Shown here in pieces: positions 36,701-49,100 of a stretch of 64,000 nt of DNA. The stretch covers positions 1 through 64,000 of the forward strand of contig NW_027554299.1 of the NCBI RefSeq assembly GCF_964340395.1, read 5' to 3'. The notes under the pieces were generated by a model, which did not search any database, was not told where the DNA came from, and saw only the letters and a list, made by a program, of their open reading frames with translations. Position numbers and translations under genes: made by a program. The DNA is from Glandiceps talaboti (taxonomy: Eukaryota; Hemichordata; Enteropneusta; Spengelidae). The stretch's first letter is position 1; every line of letters starts with the position of its first letter.

Positions 36701-39700
36701 ACCTGTTTTAAACCGGTCAAAACTGATCAAAACTGGTCAAAACCTGTGCAAACATATCAAAAACGGTCCAAAACCTGTCCAAACCGGTCCAAACCTGTCC
36801 AAAACCATTCCAAACCGGTCACAACCTGTCCAAACCAGTCCAAAACCATTGCAAACAAGACAAAAAAGGTCAAAACCTGTCCATACCGGTTTTAAACCAG
36901 TCAAATCCGATCATAATTAGTTAAAACATAAACAATACAGTCAAAACCCGACAAAAACCGCAAACCTGTCGACACCTGTCCAAACCTGTTCTGTACAGGT
37001 TTAAATGAGTCAAAACCTGTGCAAACCTGTCCAAACGGTCCAAACCGGTCGAAAACCTATCCAAGGCGGTCCAAAACTGGTGAAAATGAGTCAATACCGG
37101 TCAAAACCTTCCAAATTGGTTATAAACAGGTGAAAACAGATCAAAACTGGTCAAAACCTGTCAAAACTGGTTCAAACCTGTCGAAACCTATCGAAATCAT
37201 TCCAAAACTGGTGAAAACAAGTCAAAACCGATCAAAACCAGTCAACACTGGTTTAAAACCGGTCAAACCTGATCAAAACTGGTCAAAACCTGTCGCAAAC
37301 CAGTTTAAAACCAGTGAAAACTGGTCAAAACCTGTGCAAACCTGTCAAACCGGTCCAAACCGGTCAAAACCGGTCGAAAACCCATCCAAACTGGTCCAAA
37401 ACCAGTGCAAACAAGTCAAAACTGATCAAAACCAGTCAACACCGGTTTAAAACCGATCAAAACTGATCAAAACTGGTCAAAACCTGTCGCAAACCGGTTT
37501 AAAACCAGTGAAAACTGGTCAAAACCTGTGCAAACAGGTCAAACCTCTCCAAACCGGTCAAAAACCTATCCAAACCTGTCCAAAATAGGTGCAAACAACT
37601 CAAAACCCGTCAAAACCAGTCAAAACTTGTCAAAACCTGTCCAAACCTGTCCAAACCGGTCCAAACCGGTCCAAAACCTATCCAAACCGGTCCAAAACCA
37701 GTGCCAACAAGTCAAAACTGATCAAAACCAGTCAACACCGGTTCAAACCTATCGAAACCTATCGAAACCAGTCCAAAACTGGTGCAAACAAGTCAAAACC
37801 GATCAAAACCAGTCAACACAGGTTTAAAACCGGTCAAAACTGATCAAAACTGGTCAAAACCTGTCGCAAACCGGTTTAAAACCAGTGAAAACTGGTCAAA
37901 ACCTGTGCAAACAGGTCAAACCTCTCCAAACCGGTCAAAAACCTATCCAAACCTGTCCAAAATAGGTGCAAACAACTCAAAACCCGTCAAAACCAGTCAA
38001 AACTTGTCAAAACCTGTCCAAACCTGTCCAAACCGGTCCAAACCGGTCCAAAACCTATCCAAACCGGTCCAAAACCAGTGCAAACAAGTCAAAACTGATC
38101 AAAACCATCAACACCGGTTTAAAACCGGTCAAAACTGATCAAAACTGGTTAAAACCTGTCAAAACCGGTTCAAACCTGTCGAAACCTATCGAAACCAGTC
38201 CAAAACTGGTGAAAACAAGTCAAAACCGATCAAAACCAGTCAACACAGGTTTAAAACCGGTCAAAACTGAACAAAACTGGTCAAAACCTGTCGCAAACCG
38301 GTTTAAAACAAGTGAAAACTGGTCAAAACCTGTGCAAACCTGTCAAACCGGTCCAAACCGGTCAAAAATAGGTGCAAACAACTCAAAACCCGTCAGAACC
38401 GATCAAAACTTGTCAAAACCTGTCCAAACCTTTCAAAACCGGTCGAAAACCCATCCAAACTGGTCCAAAACCAGTGCAAACAAGTCAAAACTGATCAAAA
38501 CCAGTCAACACCGGTTTAAAACCGATCAAAACTGATCAAAACTGGTCAAAACCTGTTGCAAACCGGTTTAAAACAAGTGAAAACTGGTCTAAACCTGTGC
38601 AAACAGGTCAAACCTCTCCAAACCGGTCAAAAACCTATCCAAACCTGTCCAAAATAGGTGCAAACAACTCAAAACCCGTCAAAACCAGTCAAAACTTGTC
38701 AAAACCTATCCAAACCTGTCCAAACCGGTCCAAACCGGTCCAAAACCTATCCAAACTGGTCCAAAACCAGTGCAAACAAGTCAAAACTGATCAAAACCAG
38801 TCAACACCGGTTTAAAACCGGTCAAAACTGATCAAAACTGGTCAAAACCTGTCAAAACCGGTTCAAACCTGTCGAAACCTATCGAATCCAGTCCAAAACT
38901 GGTGCAAAAAAGTCAAAACCGATCAAAACCAGTCAACACAGGTTTAAAACCGGTCAAAACTGATCAAAACTGGTCAAAACCTGTCGCAAACCGGTTTAAA
39001 ACAAGTGAAAACTGGTCAAAACCTGTGCAAACCTGTCAAACCGGTCCAAACCGGTCAAAAATAGGTGCAAACAACTCAAAACCCGTCAAAACCCATCAAA
39101 ACTTGTCAAAACCTGTCAAAACCTTTCAAAACCGGTCCAAACCGGTCGAAAACCAAGTGAAAACTGGTCAAAACTGGTCCAAACCTGTCCAAACCTGTCA
39201 AAACTGGTCTAAATGGGTCGAAAAACTGTCAAAACTGGTCAAAACTGGTCAAAACCAGTCAAAACCTGTCCAAGACCATTCAAAACCAGTCAAAACCTGT
39301 CCAAACCTATCCAAAACCATTTTTAAACCAGTTAAAACTGAGTCAAAACTGGTCAAATCCGGTCCAAAACCAATGCAAGCAAGTCAAAACCGATCAAAAC
39401 CTGTACAAACCTGTGCAAACCTGTCCAAAACAATTCCAAACCAGTCAAAACCTTTCCGAACCAGTCCAAAACCGATGTAAATGAGTCAAAACCAGTCAAA
39501 ACCAGTCAACACTGGTTTTAAACCGGTCAAAACATATCAAAACTGGTCAAAACCTGTGCAAACATATCAAAACCGGTCCAAAACCTGTCCAAACCGGTCC
39601 AAACCTGTCCAAAACCATTCCAAACCGGTCACAACCTGTCCAAACCTATGCAAACAAGACAAAAAGGGTCAAAACCTGTCCATACCGGTTTTAAACCAGT

Positions 39701-39891
39701 CAAATCCGATCATAATTAGTTAAAACATAAACAATACTGTCAAAACCCGACCAAACCGCAAACCGGTCGACACCTGTCCAAACCTGTTCTGTACAGGTTT
39801 AAATGAGTCAAAACCTGTGCAAACCTGTCCAAACGGTCCAAACCGGTCGAAAACCTATCCAAGGCGGACCAAAACTGGTGAAAATGAGTCA

Positions 39892-39894
39892 ATA
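39892..39894 (+). repeat. Short target-site duplication, left (unit B)
   Basis: ATA, counterpart of 19,166-19,168, copied with the large duplication. Confidence 0.6.
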
Positions 39895-39908
39895 AGTTTA
39901 AGTTTAAG

Positions 39909-39918
39909 TTTATTTATT
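39909..39918 (-). promoter_or_regulatory. Overlapping polyadenylation signals, copy B
   Basis: Two overlapping AATAAA motifs on the minus strand, next to the AAACTT-type tail at 39,895-39,908. Confidence 0.6.
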
Positions 39919-40173
39919 TTCTAAAGCGCCTTTTCTATTTAAAATATTCAAAAGCGCTGCACATAAAATACAAAAACGTAAATAAGGTGAATGCTACAAA
40001 AACAAGTATACCGTTAACACCCTTAAAATGTCAAATGTTAAAAGGATAGTGAATGGTCATTAAAATTATAGACTGAGACTTGTTATAAAAGCCTTAAAAA
40101 TGTCAAATATTAAAACGAACGTAAATGACCACTAAGATAATATAAATTTTGTACTCTGAGTCAAATAACCAAA

Positions 40174-42879
40174 TCACAATTCATGATACATTTTAAAGAG
40201 GTGTGTTTTAAGTTTTCGTTTAAAATGTTCAAGTTCTGAAAGGTCTTTGAGATCATCAGGAATGGAATTCCATAGTCTAGGTCCTGCAATGGCCAGGGCA
40301 CGATCATTAATCTTGTTATAAGAACGGGGAATTACAAGATTTCTAACGGAGTTTTTGCGTAAATTATAACGAGGCTTATCAGGGCGGACAAACATGTCAC
40401 GAATATAAACAGGTGCTGCGTTATTTAGAGCTTTAAAAACTGTGAGGATAACTTTGAAATCAACTCTTGCCTTTACAGGAAGCCAGTGTAACTCAATGAG
40501 AGTTTTGGAGATACTGTCGTACTTTCTTAACCCTTTAACCACACGTGCCGCATTATTCTGAACTCGTTGCAACCTATCAAACAAGTATTGCGACATTCCA
40601 AACATTATGGTATTCGCATAATCTAGATGTGAAGTAATTAGAGAATGAACTAATGTTTCAGTTGCGCTTTGATTTAAATATTTCCGGATCTGATGAATAT
40701 TGTGTAAGTTGTGGTTCACTTTCTTGCAGATTTGATTGACATGGCGATCCATTGATAGATTAGAGTCTAGCCATCCACCCAAATTACGTACATGGTCTAC
40801 TACTTGTATTTGATCATTTCCGACTGCAATATGTTCAATTGTAGTCTTTGCTAATTGTTGAGGTGTTCCTAAGATCATGACTTCTGTTTTGCTATCGTTT
40901 AACTTGAGTCGATGTGTTGTCATCCAGGACTGAATATCCCGTATACACCTCTCTATACACATTGTGACCTCGGTTTGATCACTTATCCGGGGCTTGAACA
41001 TCTTTACGAGTTGTGTGTCATCTGCGTAACCATGAGAAGTTATCATATGTTTGTTAATGACGTGAAATAGTGTACTGGAATAGGCTGTGAAAAGAACTGG
41101 ACCGAGACAAGACCCTTGTGGGACTCCGAACTTCATTTGAACACTCTCAGATGTACTGCCAGATATCAAGACTCGTTGTGATCTGTTGACAAGATACGAA
41201 GATAGCCAATCGAGAGCGACATTTTGGATACCAAATTCTTTTTGCATAATGTCAATGAGTATATTATGGTCCACTGTGTCAAAGGCAGCACTCAAATCGA
41301 GGAGAACTAATAGTGCGACTTCTTTTCGACCCATGCACTCTAGTATGTCGGATACAACTTTACCAAGAACAGTCTCTGTACTGTGGTGTTGTCTGTATGC
41401 CGATTGGTGTATTGGTAACGGTGCATTAATCTGCATATGCTTGGTAAGTTGGTCGGCGACAACGCGTTCTACTAGTTTCGATATGAATGGGAGGTTGCTG
41501 ACTGGTCTGTAATTGGATAGCTCAGTACCACCACCTGTTTTTTTAATCAGTGGTATTACTGTAGCTTCTTTCCACACAGCTGGAAAAGTGCCAATCTGAA
41601 GAGAACGGTTTGTCATACAGGTGATAATAGGTAGTAGAATGTTAACGTATTCTTTAAGTAACCAAGTGGGAATGGGATCACTTTGGCACTGCTTTGTCGG
41701 CGATTTAATTATGTATTTCTTTATTTCATCTGGCTTCAGAGGTGTGAATTTATTCAAGTGGGTGTCGACTATCCGTGATCTGAACCCATCCGTCAGGGCA
41801 GTATTTTCGCTGTTATTCAGCAAAGCATGATCGCATAGTGATGAATTAAGTATATCATTTCTGAATGCCTCTTTGTTTATTTTCTTGTATTGTCGGAAGG
41901 TAACAGTATTTTCTTCAATATGCCGGTTAATGTTGGACAGATGTGTGATTACAAAACAGTGATCTGAGATGTAGTGTCCGCTAACAGGTGGGGTGATGGA
42001 TAGTCTGTTATCATCCCGTGTAATAATAAGGTCTAGGGTATTGCCTGATGTATGCGTTGGAACAGATACATGCTGTGTCAGGTTTCTTGACTGACATATG
42101 TCATTGAATTTATTTGCTGAGTGGTCGTTGACGTTGTTAACATGGATATTTAAATCGCCACATATTATGACAGGTTCACTGGAGTCTAGAATCTTGTCCA
42201 AATAATTTTCGAGTTCTTGTAGAAAGATATTCACACTGATCGGATGTACTGCAGAATATGGAGGTCGGTAGATTGACACCAAGTTGACTTTAATATCTTT
42301 ATGCTTGGCCACCCATTGTGTGTATTCAAACGAACTTTCTTCTCCCGCTTTTACTCTTCTTACTTCGAACAAGTCTTCCCGATAAACCACTCCGACACCA
42401 CCCCCGGTTCTATTTTGCCTGGGAAAATCGTTGATGTTATATGCAGGGGGGAGACAAGCTGACCGTGTTGCTGAATCTTTTACCCTCAACCAAGTCTCAG
42501 TGATAACGCAAATGTCAATACTGTTCTGGACAAGATAATCCTGAAAAATTTGACATTTATTTTTAATGGAACGGACATTTACTAGTCCAAGTGTTATGGA
42601 CTTTGGCATCTTCTTATGGTGACACTTCGTAATTTTGGGGTACCGTAGGTTTGCAAATCGTAATCCATTGTTTATATCCCATGGTCTGCAACGTTGTTTC
42701 ACCCCAGCGCGCTTTCCTCTGTAATGTTTCAAGATTCCAATCTCCTTTAATGTATGTGATAATTTTCTTGAAATTTCACCAGGTGATCTGAGTGCCAACA
42801 ATGTCTCATTTGAATAACAAATTCTGACGTTCAAGTTCATTCTATTGTTCTCACTCTCCATATTGCCCACCATGTTCAT
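40174..42879 (-). CDS. CR1/L2-type endonuclease/reverse transcriptase (internally shortened), copy B
   Basis: Translated sequence identical over its whole length to the ORF at 19,448-22,153, with the same missing endonuclease-to-reverse-transcriptase linker and the same intact ETW, GDLN, SDH and YADD motifs. The first ATG is at 42,879. Identity here means the duplication is too recent for drift to show in coding sequence. Confidence 0.9.
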   Translation of the reverse strand: MNMVGNMESENNRMNLNVRICYSNETLLALRSPGEISRKLSHTLKEIGILKHYRGKRAGVKQRCRPWDINNGLRFANLRYPKITKCHHKKMPKSITLGLVNVRSIKNKCQIFQDYLVQNSIDICVITETWLRVKDSATRSACLPPAYNINDFPRQNRTGGGVGVVYREDLFEVRRVKAGEESSFEYTQWVAKHKDIKVNLVSIYRPPYSAVHPISVNIFLQELENYLDKILDSSEPVIICGDLNIHVNNVNDHSANKFNDICQSRNLTQHVSVPTHTSGNTLDLIITRDDNRLSITPPVSGHYISDHCFVITHLSNINRHIEENTVTFRQYKKINKEAFRNDILNSSLCDHALLNNSENTALTDGFRSRIVDTHLNKFTPLKPDEIKKYIIKSPTKQCQSDPIPTWLLKEYVNILLPIITCMTNRSLQIGTFPAVWKEATVIPLIKKTGGGTELSNYRPVSNLPFISKLVERVVADQLTKHMQINAPLPIHQSAYRQHHSTETVLGKVVSDILECMGRKEVALLVLLDLSAAFDTVDHNILIDIMQKEFGIQNVALDWLSSYLVNRSQRVLISGSTSESVQMKFGVPQGSCLGPVLFTAYSSTLFHVINKHMITSHGYADDTQLVKMFKPRISDQTEVTMCIERCIRDIQSWMTTHRLKLNDSKTEVMILGTPQQLAKTTIEHIAVGNDQIQVVDHVRNLGGWLDSNLSMDRHVNQICKKVNHNLHNIHQIRKYLNQSATETLVHSLITSHLDYANTIMFGMSQYLFDRLQRVQNNAARVVKGLRKYDSISKTLIELHWLPVKARVDFKVILTVFKALNNAAPVYIRDMFVRPDKPRYNLRKNSVRNLVIPRSYNKINDRALAIAGPRLWNSIPDDLKDLSELEHFKRKLKTHLFKMYHEL

Positions 42880-43104
42880 GTCCAAAAATCGAGATCTTTC
42901 ACAGCAAAAGTTCAACTTTTTAAAGACAGATTACTCACTGAATATAATACTAGAAGGATTAAAACTACAAACATCACACTCCTGGTATCTTCAATGGCAC
43001 CAACCATGGTATCAAAAGGTCATTGTCAATGTAAAATCCTCATAAAATCCAATAAAATCAAGAGCTCAACAAATGCGTGGCTGCCAACACACGGCGCCTC
43101 ATAC

Positions 43105-43107
43105 ATA
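43105..43107 (+). repeat. Short target-site duplication, right (unit B)
   Basis: ATA, counterpart of 22,379-22,381. Confidence 0.6.
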
Positions 43108-46100
43108 CCGGTCAAAACCTTCCAAATTGGTTATATACAGGTGAAAACAGATCAAAACTGGTCAAAACCTGTCAAAACTGGTTCAAACCTGTCGAAACCT
43201 ATCGAAACCCGTCCAAAACTGGTGAAAACAAGTCAAAACCGATCAAAACCAGTCAACACCGGTTTAAAACCGATCAACACTGGTCAAAACCTGTCGCAAA
43301 CCGGTTTAAAACCAGTGAAAACTGATCAAAACCTGTGCAAACCGGTTTAAAACCAGTGAAATCTGGTCAAAACCTGTGCAAACCTGTCAAACCGGTCCAA
43401 ACCGGTCAAAAATAGGTGCAAACAACTCAAAACCCGTCAAAACCGATCAAAACTTGTCAAAACCTGTCCAAACCTTTCAAAACCGGTCCAAACCGGTCGA
43501 AAACCAGTGCAAACAAGTCAAAACTGATCAAAATCAGTCAACACTGGTTTTAAACCGGTCAAAACTGATCAAAACTGGTCAAAACCTGTGCAAACATATC
43601 AAAACCGGTCCAAAACCTGTCCAAACCGGTCCAAACCTGTCCAAAACCATTCCAAACCGGTCACAACCTGTCCAAACCGGTCCAAAACCATTGCAAACAA
43701 GACAAAAAAGGTCAAAACCTGTCCATACCTGTTTTAAACCAGTCAAATCCGATCATAATTAGTTAAAACATAAACAATACTGTCAAAACCCGACCAAACC
43801 GCAAACCGGTCGACACCTGTCCAAACCTGTTCTGTACAGGTTTAAATGAGTCAAAACCTGTGCAAACCTGTCCAAACGGTCCAAACCGGTCGAAAACCTA
43901 TCCAAGGCGGACCAAAGATGGTGAAAATGAGTCAATACCGGTCAAAACCTTCCAAATTGGTGAAAACAGATCAAAACTGGTCAAAACCTGTCAAAACTGG
44001 TTCAAACCTGTCGAAACCTATCGAAACCATTCCAAAACTGGTGAAAACAAGTCAAAACCGATCAAAACCAGTCAACACTGGTTTAAAACCGGTCAAACCT
44101 GATCAAAACTGGTCAAAACCTGTCGCAAACCAGTTTAAAACAAGTGAAAACTGGTCAAAACCTGTGCAAACCTGTCAAATCGGTCCAAACCGGTCAAAAA
44201 TAGGTGCAAACAACTCAAAACCCGTCAGAACCGATCAAAACTTGTCAAAACCTGTCCAAACCTTTCAAAACCGGTCGAAAACCCATCCACACTGGTCCAA
44301 AACCAGTGCAAACAAGTCAAAACTGATCAAAACCAGTCAACACCGGTTTAAAACCGATCAAAACTGATCAAAACTGGTCAAAACCTGTCGCAAACCGGTT
44401 TAAAACCAGTGAAAACTGGTCCAAACCTGTGCAAACAGGTCAAACCTCTCCAAACCGGTCAAAAACCTATCCAAACCTGTCCAAAATAGGTGCAAACAAT
44501 TCAAAACCCGTCAAAACCAGTAAAAACTTGTCAAAACCTGTCCAAACCTGTCCAAACCGGTCCAAACCGGTCCAAAACCTATCCAAACCGGTCCAAAATC
44601 AGTGCAAACAAGTCAAAACTGATCAAAACCAGTCAACACCGGTTTAAAACTGGTCAAAACCTGTCAAAACCGGTTCAAACCTGTCGAAACCTATCGAAAC
44701 CAGTCCAAAACTGGTGCAAACAAGTCAAAACCGATCAAAACCAGTCAACACAGGTTTAAAACCGGTCAAAACTGATCAAAACTGGTCAAAACCTGTCGCA
44801 AACCGGTTTAAAACAAGTGAAAACTGGTCAAAACCTGTGCAAACCTGTCAAACCGGTCCAAACCGGTCAAAAATAGGTGCAAACAACTCAAAACCCGTCA
44901 AAACCCATCAAAACTTGTCAAAACCTGTCAAAACCTTTCAAAACCGGTCGAAAACCCATCCAAACTGGTCCAAAACCAGTGCAAACAAGTCAAAACTGAT
45001 CAAAACCAGTCAACACCGGTTTAAAACCGATCAAAACTGATCAAAACTGGTCAAAACCTGTCGCAAACCGGTCAAACCTCTCCAAACCGGTCAAAAACCT
45101 ATCCAAACCTGTCCAAAATAGGTGCAAACAACTCAAAACCCGTCAAAACCAGTCAAAACTTGTCAAAACCTGTCCAAACCTGTCCAAACCGGTCCAAACC
45201 GGTCCAAAACCTATCCAAACCGGTCCAAAATCAGTGCAAACAAGTCAAAACTGATCAAAACCAGTCAACATCGGTTTAAAACTGGTCAAAACCTGTCAAA
45301 ACCGGTTCAAACCTGTCGAAACCTATCGAAACCAGTCCAAAACTGGTGCAAACAAGTCAAAACCGATCAAAACCAGTCAACACAGGTTTAAAACCGGTCA
45401 AAACTGATCAAAACTGGTCAAAACCTGTCGCAAACCGGTTTAAAACAAGTGAAAACTGGTCAAAACTTGTGCAAACCTGTCAAACCGGTCCAAACCGGTC
45501 AAAAATAGGTGCAAACAACTCAAAACCCGTCAAAACCGATCAAAACTTGTCAAAACCTGTCAAAACCTTTCAAAACCGTTCCAAACCGGTCGAAAACCAA
45601 GTGAAAACTGGTCAAAACTGGTCCAAACCTGTCCAAACCTGTCAAAACCGGTCGAAAACCCATCCAAACTGGTCCAAAACCAGTGCAAACAAGTCAAAAC
45701 TGATCAAAACCAGTCAACACCGGTTTAAAACCGATCAAAACTGATCAAAACTGGTCAAAACCTGTCGCAAACCGGTTTAAAACCAGTTAAAACTGGTCAA
45801 AACCTGTGCAAACAGGTCAAACCTCTCCAAACCGGTCAAATACCTATCCAAACCTGTCCAAAATAGGTGCAAACAACTAAAAACCCGTCAAAACCAGTCA
45901 AAACTTGTCAAAACCTGACCAAACCTGTCCAAACCGGTCCAAACCGGTCCAAAACCTATCCAAACCGGTCCAAAACCAGTGCAAACAAGTCAAAACTGAT
46001 CAAAACCAGTCAACATCGGTTTAAAACTGGTCAAAACCTGTCAAAACCGGTTCAAACCTGTCGAAACCTATCGAAACCAGTCCAAAACTGGTGCAAACAA

Positions 46101-49100
46101 GTCAAAACCGATCAAAACCAGTCAACACAGGTTTAAAACCGGTCAAAACTGATCAAAACTGGTCAAAACCTGTCGCAAAACCGGTTTAAAACAAGTGAAA
46201 ACTGGTCAAAACCTGTGCAAACCTGTCAAACCGGTCCAAACCGGTCAAAAATAGGTGCAAACAACTCAAAACCCGTCAAAACCGATCAAAACTTGTCAAA
46301 ACCTTTCAAAACCGGTCAAAACCGGTCCAAACCGGTCGAATACCCATCCAAACTGATCCAAAACCAGTGCAAACAAGTCAAAACTGATCAAAACCAGTCA
46401 ACACCGGTTTAAAACCGATCAAAACTGATCAAAACTGGTCAAAACCTGTTGCAAACCGGTTTAAAACCAGTTAAAACTGGTCAAAACCTGTGCAAACAGG
46501 TCAAACCTCTCCAAACCGGTCAAAAACCTATCCAAACCTGTCCAAAATAGGTGCAAACAACTCAAAACCCGTCAAAACCAGTCAAACCTTGTCAAAACCT
46601 GTCCAAACCTGTCCAAACCGGTCCAAACCGGTCCAAAACCTATCCAAACCGGTCCAAAACCAGTGCAAACAAGTCAAAACTGATCAAAACCAGTCAACAC
46701 CGGTTTAAAACTGGTCAAAACCTGTCAAAACCGGTTCAAACCTGTCGAAACCGATCAAAACCAATCAACACAGGCTTAAAACCGGTCAAAACTGATCAAA
46801 ACTGGTCAAAACCTGTCGCAAAACCGGTTTAAAACAAGTGAAAACTGGTCAAAACCTGTGCAAACCTGTCAAACCGGTCCAAACCGGTCAAAAATAGGTG
46901 CAAACAACTCAAAACCCGTCAAAACCGATCAAAACTTGTCAAAACCTTTCAAAACCGGTCAAAACCGATCGAAAACCAAGTGAAAACTGGTCAAAACTGG
47001 TCCAAACCTGTCCAAACCTGTCAAAACTGGTTCAAACCTGTCGAAACCTATCGAAACCATTCCAAAACTGGTGAAAACAAGTCAAAACCGATCAAAACCA
47101 GTCAACACCGGTTTAAAACCGGTCAAACCTGATCAAAACTGGTCAAAACCTGTCGCAAACCAGTTTAAAACCAGTGAAAACTGGTCAAAATCTGTGCAAA
47201 CCTGTCAAACCGGTCCAAACCGGTCAAAGATAGGTGCAAACAACTCAAAACCCGTCAAAACCGATCAAAACTTGCCAAAACCTGTCCAAACCTTTCAAAA
47301 CCGGTCCAAACCGGTCGAATACCCATCCAAACTGATCCAAAACCAGTGCAAACAAGTCAAAACTGATCAAAACCAGTCAACACCGGTTTAAAACCGATCA
47401 AAACTGATCAAAACTGGTCAAAACCTGTCGCAAACCGGTTTAAAACCAGTTAAAACTGGTCAAAACCTGTGCAAACAGGTCAAACCTCTCCAAACCGGTC
47501 AAAAACCTATCCAAACCTGTCCAAAATAGGTGCAAACAACTCAAAACCCGTCAAAACCAGTCAAAACTTGTCAAAACCTGTCCAAACCTGTCCAAACCGG
47601 TCCAAACCGGTCCAAAACCTATCCAAACCGGTCCAAAACCAGTGCAAACAAGTCAAAACTGATCAAAACCAGTCAACACCTGTTTAAAACTGGTCAAAAC
47701 CTGTCAAAACCGGTTCAAACCTGTCGAAACCTATCGAAACCAGTTCAAAACTGGTGCAAACAAGTCAAAACCGATCAAAACCAGTCAACACAGGTTTAAA
47801 ACCGGTCAAAACTGATCAAAACTGGTCAAAACCTGTCGCAAAACCGGTTTAAAACAAGTGAAAACTGGTCAAAACCTGTGCAAACCTGTCACACCGGTCC
47901 AAACCGGTCAAAAATAGGTGCAAACAACTCAAAACCCGTCAAAACCGATCAAAACTTGTCAAAACCTTTCAAAACCGGTCAAAACCGATCGAAAACCAAG
48001 TGAAAACTGGTCAAAACTGGTCCAAACCTGTCCAAACCTGTCAAAACTGGTTCAAACCTGTCGAAACCTATCGAAACCATTCCAAAACTGGTGAAAACAA
48101 GTCAAAACCGATCAAAACCAGTCAACACCGGTTTAAAACCGGTCAAACCTGATCAAAACTGGTCAAAACCTGTCGCAAACCAGTTTAAAACCAGTGAAAA
48201 CTGGTCAAAATCTGTGCAAACCTGTCAAACCGGTCCAAACCGGTCAAAAATAGGTGCAAACAACTCAAAACCCGTCAAAACCGATCAAAACTTGCCAAAA
48301 CCTGTCCAAACCTTTCAAAACCGGTCCAAACCGGTCGAATACCCATCCAAACTGATCCAAAACCAGTGCAAACAAGTCAAAACTGATCAAAACCAGTCAA
48401 CACCGGTTTAAAACCGATCAAAACTGATCAAAACTGGTCAAAACCTGTCGCAAACCGGTTTAAAACCAGTTAAAACTGGTCAAAACCTGTGCAAACAGGT
48501 CAAACCTCTCCAAACCGGTCAAAAACCTATCCAAACCTGTCCAAAATAGGTGCAAACAACTCAAAACCCGTCAAAACCGATCAAAACTTGTCAAAACCTG
48601 TCCAAACCTTTCAAAACCGGTCCAAACCGGTCGAAAACCAGTGCAAACAAGTCAAAACTGATCAAAATCAGTCAACACTGGTTTTAAACCGTTCAAAACT
48701 GATCAAAACTGGTCAAAACCTGTGCAAACATATCAAAACCGGTCCAAAACCTGTCCAAACCGGTCCAAACCTGTCCAAAACCATTCCAAACCGGTCACAA
48801 CCTGTCCAAACCGGTCCAAAACCATTGCAAACAAGACAAAAAAGGTCAAAACCTGTCCATACCTGTTTTAAACCAGTCAAATCCGATCATAATTAGTTAA
48901 AACATAAACAATACTGTCAAAACCCGACCAAACCGCAAACCGGTCGACACCTGTCCAAACCTGTTCTGTACAGGTTTAAATGAGTCAAAACCTGTGCAAA
49001 CCTGTCCAAACGGTCCAAACCGGTCGAAAACCTATCCAAGGCGGACCAAAACTGGTGAAAATGAGTCAATACCGGTCAAAACCTTCCAAATTGGTGAAAA

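Larger units (their letters stand above)
22382..39891 (+). repeat. Decamer satellite array, block 3
   Basis: 10-bp satellite between the two CR1/L2-type copies; it contains the junction of duplication units A and B (about 33,927-34,115). Landmark CCAAGGCGG recurs at about 23180, 28314, 33459, 34257, 35344, 35959, 37065 and 39863. The two gaps of about 5.1 kb are local expansions lacking the landmark. They are made of ~0.3-kb and ~1-kb blocks (see the nested duplications). No gene is seen. Confidence 0.95.
39895..43104 (-). mobile_element. CR1/L2-type non-LTR retrotransposon, copy in unit B
   Basis: Same edges, leader, 3' repeat tail and encoded protein as the copy at 19,169-22,378, at exactly +20,726. 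The satellite on both sides is also the same, so it arrived by segmental duplication and was not a second retrotransposition. Confidence 0.92.

Noticed and set aside
39895-43104. Second CR1/L2-type copy as an independent insertion
   Set aside because: Its flanking satellite, edges and distance match the first copy exactly at +20,726, so it came with the large duplication.
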